NCBI RefSeq assembly: GCF_945605565.1
Contig: NZ_OX216966.1
Coordinates: forward strand, 3,402,001 to 3,466,000
Length of the DNA: 64,000 bases
Source: Paenibacillus dendritiformis
Lineage (GTDB): Bacteria; Bacillota; Bacilli; Paenibacillales; Paenibacillaceae
Direction of reading: 5' to 3'
Positions 44,658 to 52,922 of this stretch are shown piece by piece. Every line of letters begins with the position of its first letter. The stretch's first letter is position 1. Made by a program: the position numbers and the translations under genes. Below the pieces are notes generated by a model. That model worked only from the letters and a program-made list of their open reading frames with translations. It was not told where the DNA came from and did not search any database.

Positions 44658-45450
44658 CGGCGAAGTTCTTCTGCGCGGTGAGCGGGTCAGCAAAATATTC
44701 GGATATGGCATGCAGCGCACGGCGGCGGTGCAGGAGGTCGACTTCGCGATTCATGAAGGCGAGATCATCTCGATCGTCGGAGAGAGCGGCAGCGGCAAGA
44801 CGACGCTCGCGAAGATCATGATGGGGCTGCTGCAGGAGTCGGCGGGGCGCATCGATTATAAGGGCCGGCCCCGCAATCTGCGTTCGCATGCGAAGCGGCG
44901 GGCGTATTGGAAGGAGTTCCAGGCGATATTCCAGGATCCGTTCGCCGCGTTCAATATGTTCTATAAGGTGGAAAAGCTGCTGCTCGACTGCATCCGCCTG
45001 CAGGGGTTGAAGCTGACGAAGGAGGAGCAGCATCAGCGGATGACGGAGGCGTGCTCGTTCGTCAACCTGGAGTTCAAGGAGCTGTACAACAAATATCCGT
45101 TCGAGCTGTCCGGCGGCCAGATGCAGCGGCTGATGATCGCGCGCATCTTCATGCTGCACCCGAAGGTGCTGATCGCGGATGAGCCGACCTCGATGGTCGA
45201 CGCGTGCTCGCGTTCGACGATACTGGATATGCTGATGAAGCTGCGGGAAGACAACAATATGACGATTCTGTTCATTACGCATGATGTCGGCCTGGCTTAT
45301 TATGTAAGCGATACGATCTATATTATGGAGCAGGGGCGGATCGTGGAGCGCGGCCCGGCGGAGGAGATCATTTTGCGCCCGCAGCATCCCTATACGAGCC
45401 AGCTGATTGCGGATGTGCCGAAAATTTATGAAGCTTGGGATTTGTCTTAA
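44638..45450 (+). CDS. ABC importer ATPase (DppF type)
   Basis: 270-residue ATPase: Walker [14 protein letters not shown] loop [10 protein letters not shown], signature ELSGGQMQR, Walker [14 protein letters not shown], switch ITHDVG. Lacks most of the C-terminal Cys motif, as is usual for the DppF partner. Last gene of the importer operon; a hairpin follows 80 bases on. Confidence 0.93.
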   Translation: MPVTRTSGEVLLRGERVSKIFGYGMQRTAAVQEVDFAIHEGEIISIVGESGSGKTTLAKIMMGLLQESAGRIDYKGRPRNLRSHAKRRAYWKEFQAIFQDPFAAFNMFYKVEKLLLDCIRLQGLKLTKEEQHQRMTEACSFVNLEFKELYNKYPFELSGGQMQRLMIARIFMLHPKVLIADEPTSMVDACSRSTILDMLMKLREDNNMTILFITHDVGLAYYVSDTIYIMEQGRIVERGPAEEIILRPQHPYTSQLIADVPKIYEAWDLS

Positions 45451-45532
45451 AGGTTCCAGTGGGAATAGCTTCAGCCCCGGCGGCGGGCGCAGCGGCGGGT
45501 CCATGGAGATGCCAGCCGCATGCGAGTCGCCT

Positions 45533-45567
45533 AAGAACAGCGTCCGATGAGCGGGCGCTGTTCTTGT
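45533..45567. terminator. Terminator between importer operon and Ig-like gene
   Basis: AAGAACAGCG / CGCTGTTCTT perfect stem; serves both convergent genes. Confidence 0.8.
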
Positions 45568-45583
45568 GTTCCGGGAGGCGGAA

Positions 45584-45949
45584 TCATTGGATCTCGAAGT
45601 CGGCGGCCAGATCCACGACCTTATCGGATAGAAAAGCGGAGAACCGCTTCACGACCCGATAGCGCCCTGATTCAAGGCCGCGGGGGAGTGTGATGGTCTC
45701 GTCGAACGTTCCGCCGGGTTCGATATGTATCCCTACAGCGGGGACCGCCTGCGTGAAGGGCACGGGCACCCAATTTTCATTCTCGGCCCGGTACAGATCA
45801 TACCCGTAACCGAGCTGCAGATCGGCGGGTCCCGCATTGTACAGTGTCAATGCGGTCCTGTGGGAGCCTTCGGGCGGGGAATTGACGGCCAGGCGGGCAT
45901 TGACCTCATTCGGCGGCACGAACAGCGGAACAAGCAGCGTGTCCGTCAT
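45584..45949 (-). CDS. Bacterial Ig-like domain protein, probably N-truncated
   Basis: 121 residues forming one beta-sandwich: ALTLYNAGPADLQLGYGYDLYRAENENWVPVPF, IEPGGTFDETITLPRGLESGRYRVVKRF. This matches the small bacterial Ig-like domains usually carried behind a signal peptide in Bacillota. Here no signal sequence and no good ribosome site precede the ATG at 45949; the frame stays open upstream but reads poorly. It may be the surviving domain of a longer secreted protein. Confidence 0.5.
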   Translation of the reverse strand: MTDTLLVPLFVPPNEVNARLAVNSPPEGSHRTALTLYNAGPADLQLGYGYDLYRAENENWVPVPFTQAVPAVGIHIEPGGTFDETITLPRGLESGRYRVVKRFSAFLSDKVVDLAADFEIQ

Positions 45950-46106
45950 TACATTTCTGACCGCGGCGTTCGAGGGTGGAGTGATGATCAGCAAGCTATA
46001 TGACAACAGTGAATATATGCGGGTGACCGTCAGACAGATGGCGCAGTATATAAAGACGGAATTATTGGTTGCCGATGAACGGACGCTGTAGGAAGCGTCT
46101 TCTCTT

Positions 46107-46133
46107 TTGACAATAAAACAGACCGTTCGGTCT
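46107..46133 (+). promoter_or_regulatory. Orphan promoter with TetR-type operator
   Basis: TTGACA (46107-46112) is followed by AGACCG TT CGGTCT (46120-46133), a perfect dyad of the kind bound by TetR/AcrR-family repressors. No TetR gene is nearby and only a truncated gene follows, so it appears to be left over from a deleted locus. Confidence 0.5.
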
Positions 46134-46232
46134 TGGATTGGGAGTGCCGGCAAGCCTGCTTGCATGGTCCGATGCCGTCCCAACCGGCTGGCTTGAAGAG
46201 AAGGCGCTCGAAGGAGCGGAGGAGATAGAGGG

Positions 46233-46643
46233 ATAGCCGATGCGCCCGAGCTTGATATCCTTATCATTCCCGGCGGATCGTTCCTGGCAGTACAGGCTGT
46301 GAGCGGTAATCGGGAAGTGGGGAACTGGATCAAGCGGCACCTGAATATTGAGTATATTTGTTCCGTCTGTACAGGCGTTTTCATGCTGAATGAGGCCGGT
46401 CTGCTGGACGGGAAGCGGGTCACGACGCATCATCTGGCTGCGGGCATGCTGCAGCGGAGCAATGCCTCCCTGCAAGTGGAATCCGAGAGCAAAGTCGTTC
46501 ACGATGGCAATATCGTCTCGTCCGGCGGCGTCACCTCAGGCATCAATATGGCGCTCTATCTCGTCAGGACAATTCTAGGGGACAAGGCGGCGGATCGGAC
46601 AGCGGCGTATATCGAGTTCGCCGATCCTGCCGCCGGTCTATAG
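46233..46643 (+). pseudogene. N-truncated DJ-1/PfpI (GATase1-like) gene
   Basis: Frame reads IADAPELDILIIPGGSF, then the nucleophile elbow ICSVCTGVFMLNEAGLLDG, KRVTTHHL and VSSGGVTSGINMALYLV, which is the middle and C-terminal part of a DJ-1/PfpI protein (as in AraC-type GATase1 regulators). The first beta-alpha units, normally about 55-60 residues, are missing, and no ribosome site precedes the first possible GTG (46299). The end overlaps the convergent GNAT gene by six bases. Confidence 0.65.
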
Positions 46644-47075
46644 CGGCTTGACGAAGCCATAGGCCGCATCCTTCAAGAAGCCCAGCTTCTCATAGAAGCG
46701 GTGCGCGTCGCTGCGCCAGGTGCTGGAAAAGAGCATAACGCTGTGGCAGCCGCGCTCCTGCGCCGCTTCCTCTACCGCTTGGGCGAGCATTTGTCCGATG
46801 CCGGAACGATGGAACGCTTCGGTCACAATCATGTTCTCCAGCACCATGAACGGGCGGCAGTTCCCGGTCAGATCCTGGCATGTAATGCCCATGACCGAAC
46901 CGACGAGCCGCCCTGATTCATGCACGGCCCCGAGCAGCAAGTAATCCGGGTGGTCCTGAAGCAGGGCGAATTTCTCCCGCAGCCGTTCCCGATTCGTCAC
47001 ATTGCCTTCCAACTCGGTATATAAGGCGGCCAATTTCTCAAGCTGATCGGCTGTAACGGGTGCAATTCGAATCAT
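46638..47075 (-). CDS. GNAT family N-acetyltransferase
   Basis: 145-residue GNAT: MVLENMIVTEAFHRSGIGQMLAQAVEEAA (CoA loop HRSGIG) and SVMLFSSTWRSDAHRFYEKLGF. ATG 47075 follows GAGGAGG by seven bases; a TTG two codons earlier overlaps the ribosome site. Substrate unknown. Single gene. Confidence 0.87.
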   Translation of the reverse strand: MIRIAPVTADQLEKLAALYTELEGNVTNRERLREKFALLQDHPDYLLLGAVHESGRLVGSVMGITCQDLTGNCRPFMVLENMIVTEAFHRSGIGQMLAQAVEEAAQERGCHSVMLFSSTWRSDAHRFYEKLGFLKDAAYGFVKPL

Positions 47076-47227
47076 AGTCAAGCCTCCTCGCTATATGGTG
47101 ACGCTGCCATTGTCTGGCACACGGTGTCTCCATTGTAGCCATCCGGCTGCCTGTCGCGCAACACCCGTTCGCAACACTAGGTGCACACAGGCGCACATCA
47201 TGGTTAGAGTGCGGCCGCTAGCAGACA

Positions 47228-47268
47228 AAATGCGCTCCCCGCCGGATCATCCGGCAGGAAGCGCATTT
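47228..47268 (-). terminator. Probable terminator, large hairpin
   Basis: AAATGCGCT / AGCGCATTT with inner GCCGGA / TCCGGC; on the minus strand the stem is followed by TTGTC. Lies 90 bases downstream of the 75-residue gene. Confidence 0.55.
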
Positions 47269-47358
47269 GCGCCAGAGATATATTGGTGGCTGCGCTGAAC
47301 AGCCGCGCCTAGCGGCCGCCCGCCATCCTGAGCCAGGCGGCGAGGCGGGAAGGGCTGT

Positions 47359-47586
47359 CTATTCATCGGGCTGCAGGCTTGGGATCGCCGTGAAGAACAC
47401 GTCGAGAAGATCTTTGTGGAACGTCTGCCGGACATAATCCGTTATCTGTTCAAGCTCCTGCTCCGAAGTGAACTCCAGCACCGGCCGCCCTTCGCATTTT
47501 AACACCCGGCAGTTATATTTCTCTCTCACCTGATCGATGATAACATCCTGACTTACGGCAGCGGAGCCCATTACCTCGATTGCCAT
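47359..47586 (-). CDS. Hypothetical protein, 75 residues
   Basis: MAIEVMGSAAVSQDVIIDQVREKYNC begins a small soluble protein with LEFTSEQELEQITDYVRQTF. AAGGAGGAG six bases before the ATG makes it a real gene. No family recognised; a two-Cys pattern (Cys26, Cys31) may be chance. It is divergent from the degenerate response regulator across 260 bp. Confidence 0.65.
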   Translation of the reverse strand: MAIEVMGSAAVSQDVIIDQVREKYNCRVLKCEGRPVLEFTSEQELEQITDYVRQTFHKDLLDVFFTAIPSLQPDE

Positions 47587-47733
47587 GCCGTCTCCTCCTT
47601 AATAAGCTGCGTATGGCCATGATATACACTCTTTCTATCAAGTTTCTCGCCCGTTGTCTGTGATGGATGTCATAGACGAGCGGGGAGCGGGAGGGACGCG
47701 AACTCGGGCATATCCGGCAGAGACTGACTATTG

Positions 47734-47762
47734 TTGACTTTTGCGCCCCGCCTTCTTATATT
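47734..47762 (+). promoter_or_regulatory. Sigma-A promoter before the degenerate regulator
   Basis: TTGACT (47734-47739), 17-bp spacer, TATATT (47757-47762), giving a leader of about 78 nt. Confidence 0.65.
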
Positions 47763-47846
47763 AATACTAACTCTAAAATGGAGGGTCGGCATGGCCTGCC
47801 ATGCTATCCCCGAAGAGGAGTTTATTGGCAAAGGAGTGTGTGCGGC

Positions 47847-48590
47847 GTGCAGTCATTCGAAGACAACGGTTCCGTCGATGACGGAAAGGCAATGACCTTT
47901 GCGGATGATGAACTGGGGCAATTCTGCGAGACGACCCGGCGGGTCGTGATCGTCAGCCCTTTCCCGGCTTCGATCCGCTCGCTGTTCGTCGCGTTAACGA
48001 TACGCTGTTATGATGTGCTGCTCTTCCATCAGGAGCATGATCCGATGCTGCAGACGATGAACAGCGATCTGGTCATCGTCGATCGGACGAAGGCGGTTCC
48101 GGCCGACCCGTCCGCCACCATCCCGGGCAGTCATGGCGCCATCCTTCTGCTCCAGGGCGAGGACCTGGGGACGGGCCCGGACGAGCAGGGCAGGGAAGTG
48201 ATGATCTGGCCTTGTCCGATCGAAGCGGCATTGTCGCGAATCGAAGAGCTGGCCAGCCGGAACGATGCCCAGCCGGCGGTGGCGGGCAGCGAGCTGCTGC
48301 GCTTCAAGGATGTCGTCGTCGATCTGAAGCGCATCACGGTGCATCAGGCGGGCGCCAAGATCGAGCTGACGCGAACCGAGTTCGATGTGCTGAAGGGGCT
48401 GCTGCTGAATGGCGGCGGCGTCATGACCCGGCAGCAGATTATGGAGTTCGTCTGGGGCGAATCGTATATCGGCGGCAGTAACTCTATCGATGTCCATATC
48501 AAGAGTCTGCGCCAGAAGCTCGGCGATGCGCCGAAGCATCCGAAGTACATTGTCACGGTCCGGGGAATCGGCTACCGGATAGCCGATTAA
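47847..48590 (+). CDS. OmpR-type regulator with degenerate receiver
   Basis: 247 residues: an atypical receiver followed by an intact winged-helix DNA-binding domain (IELTRTEFDVLKGLLLNGGGVMTRQQIMEFVWGE, SIDVHIKSLRQKL, VRGIGYRIAD). The receiver keeps Asp79 at the phosphoacceptor position (DLVIVDRT) but has Ser37-Pro38 where the acidic metal-binding pair should be, and WPCP where the switch Lys-Pro lies, so normal phosphorylation is unlikely. No kinase is adjacent. GTG 47847 is preceded by AAAGGAG at a ten-base gap; upstream starts are possible. A six-copy 11-bp repeat follows its stop, before trxB. Confidence 0.8.
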   Translation: MQSFEDNGSVDDGKAMTFADDELGQFCETTRRVVIVSPFPASIRSLFVALTIRCYDVLLFHQEHDPMLQTMNSDLVIVDRTKAVPADPSATIPGSHGAILLLQGEDLGTGPDEQGREVMIWPCPIEAALSRIEELASRNDAQPAVAGSELLRFKDVVVDLKRITVHQAGAKIELTRTEFDVLKGLLLNGGGVMTRQQIMEFVWGESYIGGSNSIDVHIKSLRQKLGDAPKHPKYIVTVRGIGYRIAD

Positions 48591-48606
48591 CAACGATCGC
48601 GAGCAT

Positions 48607-48669
48607 CTTCATGAACCCTTCATGATTCCTTCATGAAGGGTTCATTGTGTCTTCATCAAGCCTTCATGA
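48607..48669 (+). promoter_or_regulatory. Six direct repeats CTTCATGA at 11-bp spacing before trxB
   Basis: CTTCATGA-like octamers start at 48607, 48618, 48629, 48640 (GTTCATTG), 48651 (CTTCATCA) and 48662, each exactly 11 bp apart. TAAGAT (48689-48694) follows as a possible -10. This is the tandem-site geometry of PhoB/OmpR proteins that activate from the -35 region. Part of the array also folds as TGAACCCTTCATG / CTTCATGAAGGGTTCA, which could terminate the upstream gene weakly. Confidence 0.7.
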
Positions 48670-48760
48670 TGAGCGGCGGCGCAGATGATAAGATAGGTTC
48701 TGCAAGCAAGAACGCATCATGAAGATTCAATATGATTTGATAGATGATGGAGATGATCTT

Positions 48761-49714
48761 ATGTACAAGACTGTCATTGTCGGAACGGGACCTGCCGGAT
48801 TGACGGCGGCGATTTATTTGGCCCGTGCGAACCTGAACCCGTTGATTATAGAAGGTCCGGAGCCTGGAGGCCAGTTGACGACGACGACGGAAGTGGAGAA
48901 CTTCCCCGGCTTTCCGGATGGCATTATGGGCCCGGAGCTGATGGACAATATGCGCAAGCAGGCCGAGCGCTTCGGCGCGGAATTCCGCACCGGGTGGGTC
49001 ACGGAAGCGGATCTGTCGAAGCGGCCGTTCACCTTGTCCGTCGAAGGGATGGGCGAGATTCAGGCCGAGTCGCTCATTATATCGACAGGGGCCTCCGCGA
49101 AGTATCTCGGCATACCGGGCGAGCGCGATAACGTCGGCCGCGGCGTCAGCACATGCGCGACATGCGACGGGTTCTTCTTCCGCAACAAGAAGATTGTCGT
49201 CATCGGCGGCGGCGACTCCGCGATGGAGGAAGCCAGCTTCCTGACACGCTTCGCTTCGGAAGTGGTGCTGGTCAACCGCCGGACTGAGCTGCGCGCCTCC
49301 AAGATTATGCAGGATCGGGCCCGTCAGAATGGCAAGATCCGCTGGTCCCTGAACCGGACGCCGGTCGAAGTGATTGCGGGCGAGCATGGCGTTACCGGCC
49401 TCAAGGTGCGCAATAATGAGACCGGCGAGGAAGAGATTATCGCGACGGACGGCATCTTCGTGGCGATCGGCCATACGCCGAACACGAAGTTCCTGGCCGG
49501 CCAGCTTGATGCCGATGAGCAGGGCTATCTGCAGGTGAAGCCGGGCACGACCGAGACGAACATTCCCGGCGTATTCGCCTGCGGGGATGTGCAGGATAAC
49601 CGGTACCGCCAGGCGATTAGCGCCGCCGGCACGGGCTGCATGGCCGCGCTGGACTGCGAGCGTTACTTGGAGAGCGTGGAGAGCGCAAGCGCTCCGGCCG
49701 CAGTCCAGGCGTAA
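48761..49714 (+). CDS. trxB: Thioredoxin reductase
   Basis: NADPH-dependent flavoprotein that reduces thioredoxin; cytoplasmic. 317 residues: FAD site GTGPAGLTAAIYLARAN, redox CATC in GVSTCATCDGFFF, NADPH site GGGDSAMEEASFL, second FAD motif GVFACGDVQDNRYRQAI. ATG 48761 is the conserved start (MYKTVIVGTG); the frame is open to 48719. Followed 106 bp on by a glutaredoxin-like gene, so a redox cluster is likely. Preceded by the 11-bp repeat array. Confidence 0.97.
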   Translation: MYKTVIVGTGPAGLTAAIYLARANLNPLIIEGPEPGGQLTTTTEVENFPGFPDGIMGPELMDNMRKQAERFGAEFRTGWVTEADLSKRPFTLSVEGMGEIQAESLIISTGASAKYLGIPGERDNVGRGVSTCATCDGFFFRNKKIVVIGGGDSAMEEASFLTRFASEVVLVNRRTELRASKIMQDRARQNGKIRWSLNRTPVEVIAGEHGVTGLKVRNNETGEEEIIATDGIFVAIGHTPNTKFLAGQLDADEQGYLQVKPGTTETNIPGVFACGDVQDNRYRQAISAAGTGCMAALDCERYLESVESASAPAAVQA

Positions 49715-49820
49715 GCCGCTCGGGGCCTGGCGCTGCGAGTGGAGCCGGTGCGGGGCACATCATGGCGCGGGCCGCGGCCAATAGGCAAGCGGATAGCGAG
49801 TAAAGGAGAGAGGTGACATC

Positions 49821-50060
49821 ATGGATGAGAAAGTGATTGTCTATACAAGCACCTATTGCCAATATTGCTCACAGGTCAAAAAGTTCCTGGGCGAGCGCAA
49901 CGTCGAATTCGAAGAGCGGAACATCGACAAGGATGAGAAGTATGCCGAAGAGCTGTGGAATACCGGCATGCGCTCGGTGCCGGTTACGCTCATCGGGGAG
50001 ACGCAGATCCTCGGCTTCAACCAGATTCAACTGAACCAAGCGTTGGCCGCCCGCGCATAA
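49821..50060 (+). CDS. Glutaredoxin family protein (NrdH-like)
   Basis: 79 residues with the thioredoxin fold: VIVYTSTYCQYCSQVKKFL (redox pair Cys13 and Cys16), cis-Pro loop RSVPVTLIG and a GFNQIQLNQAL C-terminal helix. Such small glutaredoxins without a GSH-binding signature are often reduced by TrxB, which fits the adjacent gene. AGGAGAGAGG precedes the ATG. Confidence 0.88.
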   Translation: MDEKVIVYTSTYCQYCSQVKKFLGERNVEFEERNIDKDEKYAEELWNTGMRSVPVTLIGETQILGFNQIQLNQALAARA

Positions 50061-50200
50061 TCGGGGAGCGGCGGAAGGCCTATGCAGCCTTGCATAGATA
50101 CGACAACGACGGAATCCGCTCAATGGGCGGATTTCTACTTATATATAAAAGATGAGATAGATGCAGCACTTGCTGGGAGCTGTGGAATGGAGGCCATCAT

Positions 50201-51739
50201 ATGAATGCAGCAACTTTACTACTGTTCGGAGCGACGGGCGATTTGGCGAAGCGCAAAATCTATCCCGCCCTATTCAACCTACATCTTGACCGCAAGCTGC
50301 CTGCCGGCTTCTCCATATTCGGCATGGGCCGCAGCGCGTGGAGCGACGAGGAGTTCCGCTGCCGCGTAGCGCAATCGATAAGCGACTTCTCCCGCCGGCC
50401 GGCAGCAGACGAGGCGGAATTGAACGCGTTCCTGGAGCGGTTCCGCTTCTGCCGCCTGAACGTGGCGGTTCCCGAAGATTTCGCGCGGCTGCTGGAGCAG
50501 GTGCGGCAGCGCGAGCAAGAGCTCGGCATCGCCGAGAACCGAATGTTCTATCTCTCGGTTGCTCCGGAGCTGTTCGAGCCGATCGTCCGCCACATTCATG
50601 AGAGCGGCTTGAGCCGCGTATCCGGCTGGAAGCGGCTCCTGATCGAGAAGCCGTTCGGCCGCGATCTGGCATCGGCCCGCGCGTTGAATGCGCTGCTGGG
50701 CAGCGTCTTCCGCGAGGAGGAAATCTTCCGGATCGATCATTATCTCGGCAAGCGGATGGTGCAGAATCTGCAGAAGCTGGAGTATACGAATCCGATGCTC
50801 CAGGCCGTCTGGAAAAACCAATACATTGCCAACGTGCAGATTACGGCGAGCGAGACGTTCGGCGTAGAGCAGCGCGCGGCCTATTACGACGAGGCCGGCG
50901 CCATCCGTGATATGGTGCAGAATCATCTGCTCCAAGTACTGGCGATGTTCGCCATGCAGCTTCCGCGCCGCGGCACGGCGGCGGATATGGCGGACAAGAA
51001 GCGCGCGCTGCTGGCCTCGATGCGGCCGCTGACGAAGGAAGAGGCGGAACGCTCTGTCGTGCGCGGCCAATATGCGGCGGGCGCCATCGGGGGACGGCCG
51101 GTGCCGGCCTACCGGGACGAGCCTGGCATCGGGGAAGGATCCCGCAATGATACGTACGTCGCGGCGCGCATCATGATCGATAATTATTTCTGGCAAGGGG
51201 TTCCCTTCTACTTGCGCACCGGCAAGCGAATGGCGGAGAAGGCGACCCGCATCGTGGTTGAATTCAAGGATCCGCTTGACAAATACAGCCGCACGAACGA
51301 GCTGACTGCGCCGAATCTGCTGATTATCGACATTGGTCCGAATGAGGGCATCTCCTTCCAGTTGAATGTGAAGGAGGGTCAGCACCGCATCAAGCCGGAC
51401 CCGGTCCGTCTTCACTATGCGGCGGAGCAGAGCGGCGTTCCCGAAGCCTATGAGAATCTGATGGAAGGGGCCATCCAGGGCGATGCCGCATTCTTCGCCC
51501 GCTGGGACGAAGTGGAGCTGTCCTGGCAATGGATACAGCCGATATTGGAAGCCTTCGCGGAGAATCGGGTGCCGCTGCACTTCTATGAGGCGGGCAGTGA
51601 CGGTCCGGAAGCGGCCCTGCGCCTGCTGGAGGAGGACGGCTTCCACTGGTGGCCGCTGGCCGGCCCTGAAGCGGAATCGAATCGGAACGCGGACGATTCC
51701 CGAACGGAGCGCGAGGCAGTCTATGAAGCGGTCCGATAA
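50201..51739 (+). CDS. zwf: Glucose-6-phosphate 1-dehydrogenase
   Basis: Oxidises glucose-6-phosphate to 6-phosphogluconolactone with NADP+, the entry to the oxidative pentose phosphate pathway. 512 residues. Nucleotide site LLFGATGDLAKRKIYPAL, active-site RIDHYLGK (about residues 177-184), EKPFGRD, FLRTGKRM, AGSDGP and EAVYEAVR at the end. ATG has GGAGG nine bases upstream. NADPH made here would feed the TrxB encoded just upstream. Confidence 0.97.
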   Translation: MNAATLLLFGATGDLAKRKIYPALFNLHLDRKLPAGFSIFGMGRSAWSDEEFRCRVAQSISDFSRRPAADEAELNAFLERFRFCRLNVAVPEDFARLLEQVRQREQELGIAENRMFYLSVAPELFEPIVRHIHESGLSRVSGWKRLLIEKPFGRDLASARALNALLGSVFREEEIFRIDHYLGKRMVQNLQKLEYTNPMLQAVWKNQYIANVQITASETFGVEQRAAYYDEAGAIRDMVQNHLLQVLAMFAMQLPRRGTAADMADKKRALLASMRPLTKEEAERSVVRGQYAAGAIGGRPVPAYRDEPGIGEGSRNDTYVAARIMIDNYFWQGVPFYLRTGKRMAEKATRIVVEFKDPLDKYSRTNELTAPNLLIIDIGPNEGISFQLNVKEGQHRIKPDPVRLHYAAEQSGVPEAYENLMEGAIQGDAAFFARWDEVELSWQWIQPILEAFAENRVPLHFYEAGSDGPEAALRLLEEDGFHWWPLAGPEAESNRNADDSRTEREAVYEAVR

Positions 51740-51862
51740 GCGAGCGGCAGCATACAGTTTTCGGTATCCACGCGGATAGAGCGGTATAGAAGAGGGGGCT
51801 GACGCGACAGTACGGCGAAGCAAGCAGACGCCGGATGTGCAGCGGACGGTTCTCTCCCCAGT

Positions 51863-51905
51863 GCCGCAAGCCATCGGCCTCCAGGCGAAGTCAAAGGCTT
51901 GCGGC
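51863..51905. terminator. Hairpin between convergent zwf and EEP genes
   Basis: GCCGCAAGCC / GGCTTGCGGC perfect stem with a 23-base loop, no clear T run. Confidence 0.45.
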
Positions 51906-51915
51906 GCTGCTCGTT

Positions 51916-52647
51916 CTATCGGATGGATAAGGCGGCGGCGATTGGGTAATGATCCGATGCCACCGAACGGACGACTTCGCGCTGCCCGCCAACAGCGATG
52001 CCTTCGTTGACGAGAATATAGTCGATCGTCTCCTTGGCTCCGCCAGCCGGATAGGTATAGGCCGCGGGAAGATCGGCGAATACGTTGCGGAACGAGCGGG
52101 ACATCGCGGTGACCTCCGGGCTGTCCGGCTGGGCGTTGAAGTCGCCTGTCAGGATGGCTGGTCCGGCCTGTCTGGCCGCGATATCGAGGATTTCCGAGAT
52201 TTGTGCAAGCCGTTCCTGCTGCTCCAAGCCGAGATGGGTGACATAGAAGCATACCCTCGCATCCTGGACGACCAGCTCGGTCTCCAGCAATCCGCGCTGC
52301 TCCTGGCCGCCGCTGTCCAGCAAGTAATGCTGCTGGTGCACGATCGGATACTTGCTCAGGACGGCAATGCCGTATTGCCTCCGCTCGGTGCGCCCCGGCT
52401 CGGGATCCCCGTCCAGGTTGGCGCCATACGCATACTGCATCCCCAGGCGCGCGGCCAATACCGTAATCGTATCCTCGTAATTGCTCCGCCTGTCGAAATG
52501 GCGGTCGACCTCCTGCAAGCCGACGACGTCGGCGCCCGCTCTGCGGATAACTGCCGCAATCCGCGCCGGATCATACCGGTCATCCATTCCGCGCCCATGC
52601 TGAATGTTGTACGACATGACGGTAAGCGATGCTGGACCTTGTATCAT
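51916..52647 (-). CDS. Endonuclease/exonuclease/phosphatase family protein
   Basis: 243-residue metal-dependent phosphodiesterase/phosphatase fold: SYNIQHGRG, VVGLQEVDRHFDRR (metal-binding Glu), TGDFNAQPDSPEV, and the C-terminal ASDHYPIAAALS (catalytic Asp-His). ATG 52647 follows AGGGGTGAG; the frame is open to 52716. No signal peptide. Substrate could be DNA, lipid head group or inositol phosphate; sequence does not decide. Confidence 0.87.
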   Translation of the reverse strand: MIQGPASLTVMSYNIQHGRGMDDRYDPARIAAVIRRAGADVVGLQEVDRHFDRRSNYEDTITVLAARLGMQYAYGANLDGDPEPGRTERRQYGIAVLSKYPIVHQQHYLLDSGGQEQRGLLETELVVQDARVCFYVTHLGLEQQERLAQISEILDIAARQAGPAILTGDFNAQPDSPEVTAMSRSFRNVFADLPAAYTYPAGGAKETIDYILVNEGIAVGGQREVVRSVASDHYPIAAALSIR

Positions 52648-52922
52648 GAACTCACCCCTGAATTGTAGCGTAGTCTCCTCTCCTGCTAAGTTCGCACAGA
52701 TGACGGCCGCCGTCAATGGGGCGGCGCAAGCCGTTTTTTTGCGGAACGGTGACCCTGTACAATATTTTGGGAAAACTTTATTTTCGGCACGAGGAAATTT
52801 GTGGGCGGCAGCGAATTATTTCGTACACAACAGAAAATTGGAGATTCCCGTTCCTGGATAAAGACATACATCATTCCGCTCGAAGTCATTTGGGGATGTG
52901 GCGATTGAAAGGGGATACTCAT

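Noticed and set aside
48607..48669. Possible CRISPR-like or terminator-only structure
   Set aside because: Eight-base units with 11-bp period are far too short for CRISPR, and the hairpin accounts for only part of the six-fold regularity.
50279..52252. 657-codon minus-strand frame opposite zwf
   Set aside because: Antisense shadow created by the third-position GC bias of zwf; only its last part (51916 onward in another frame) is a real gene.
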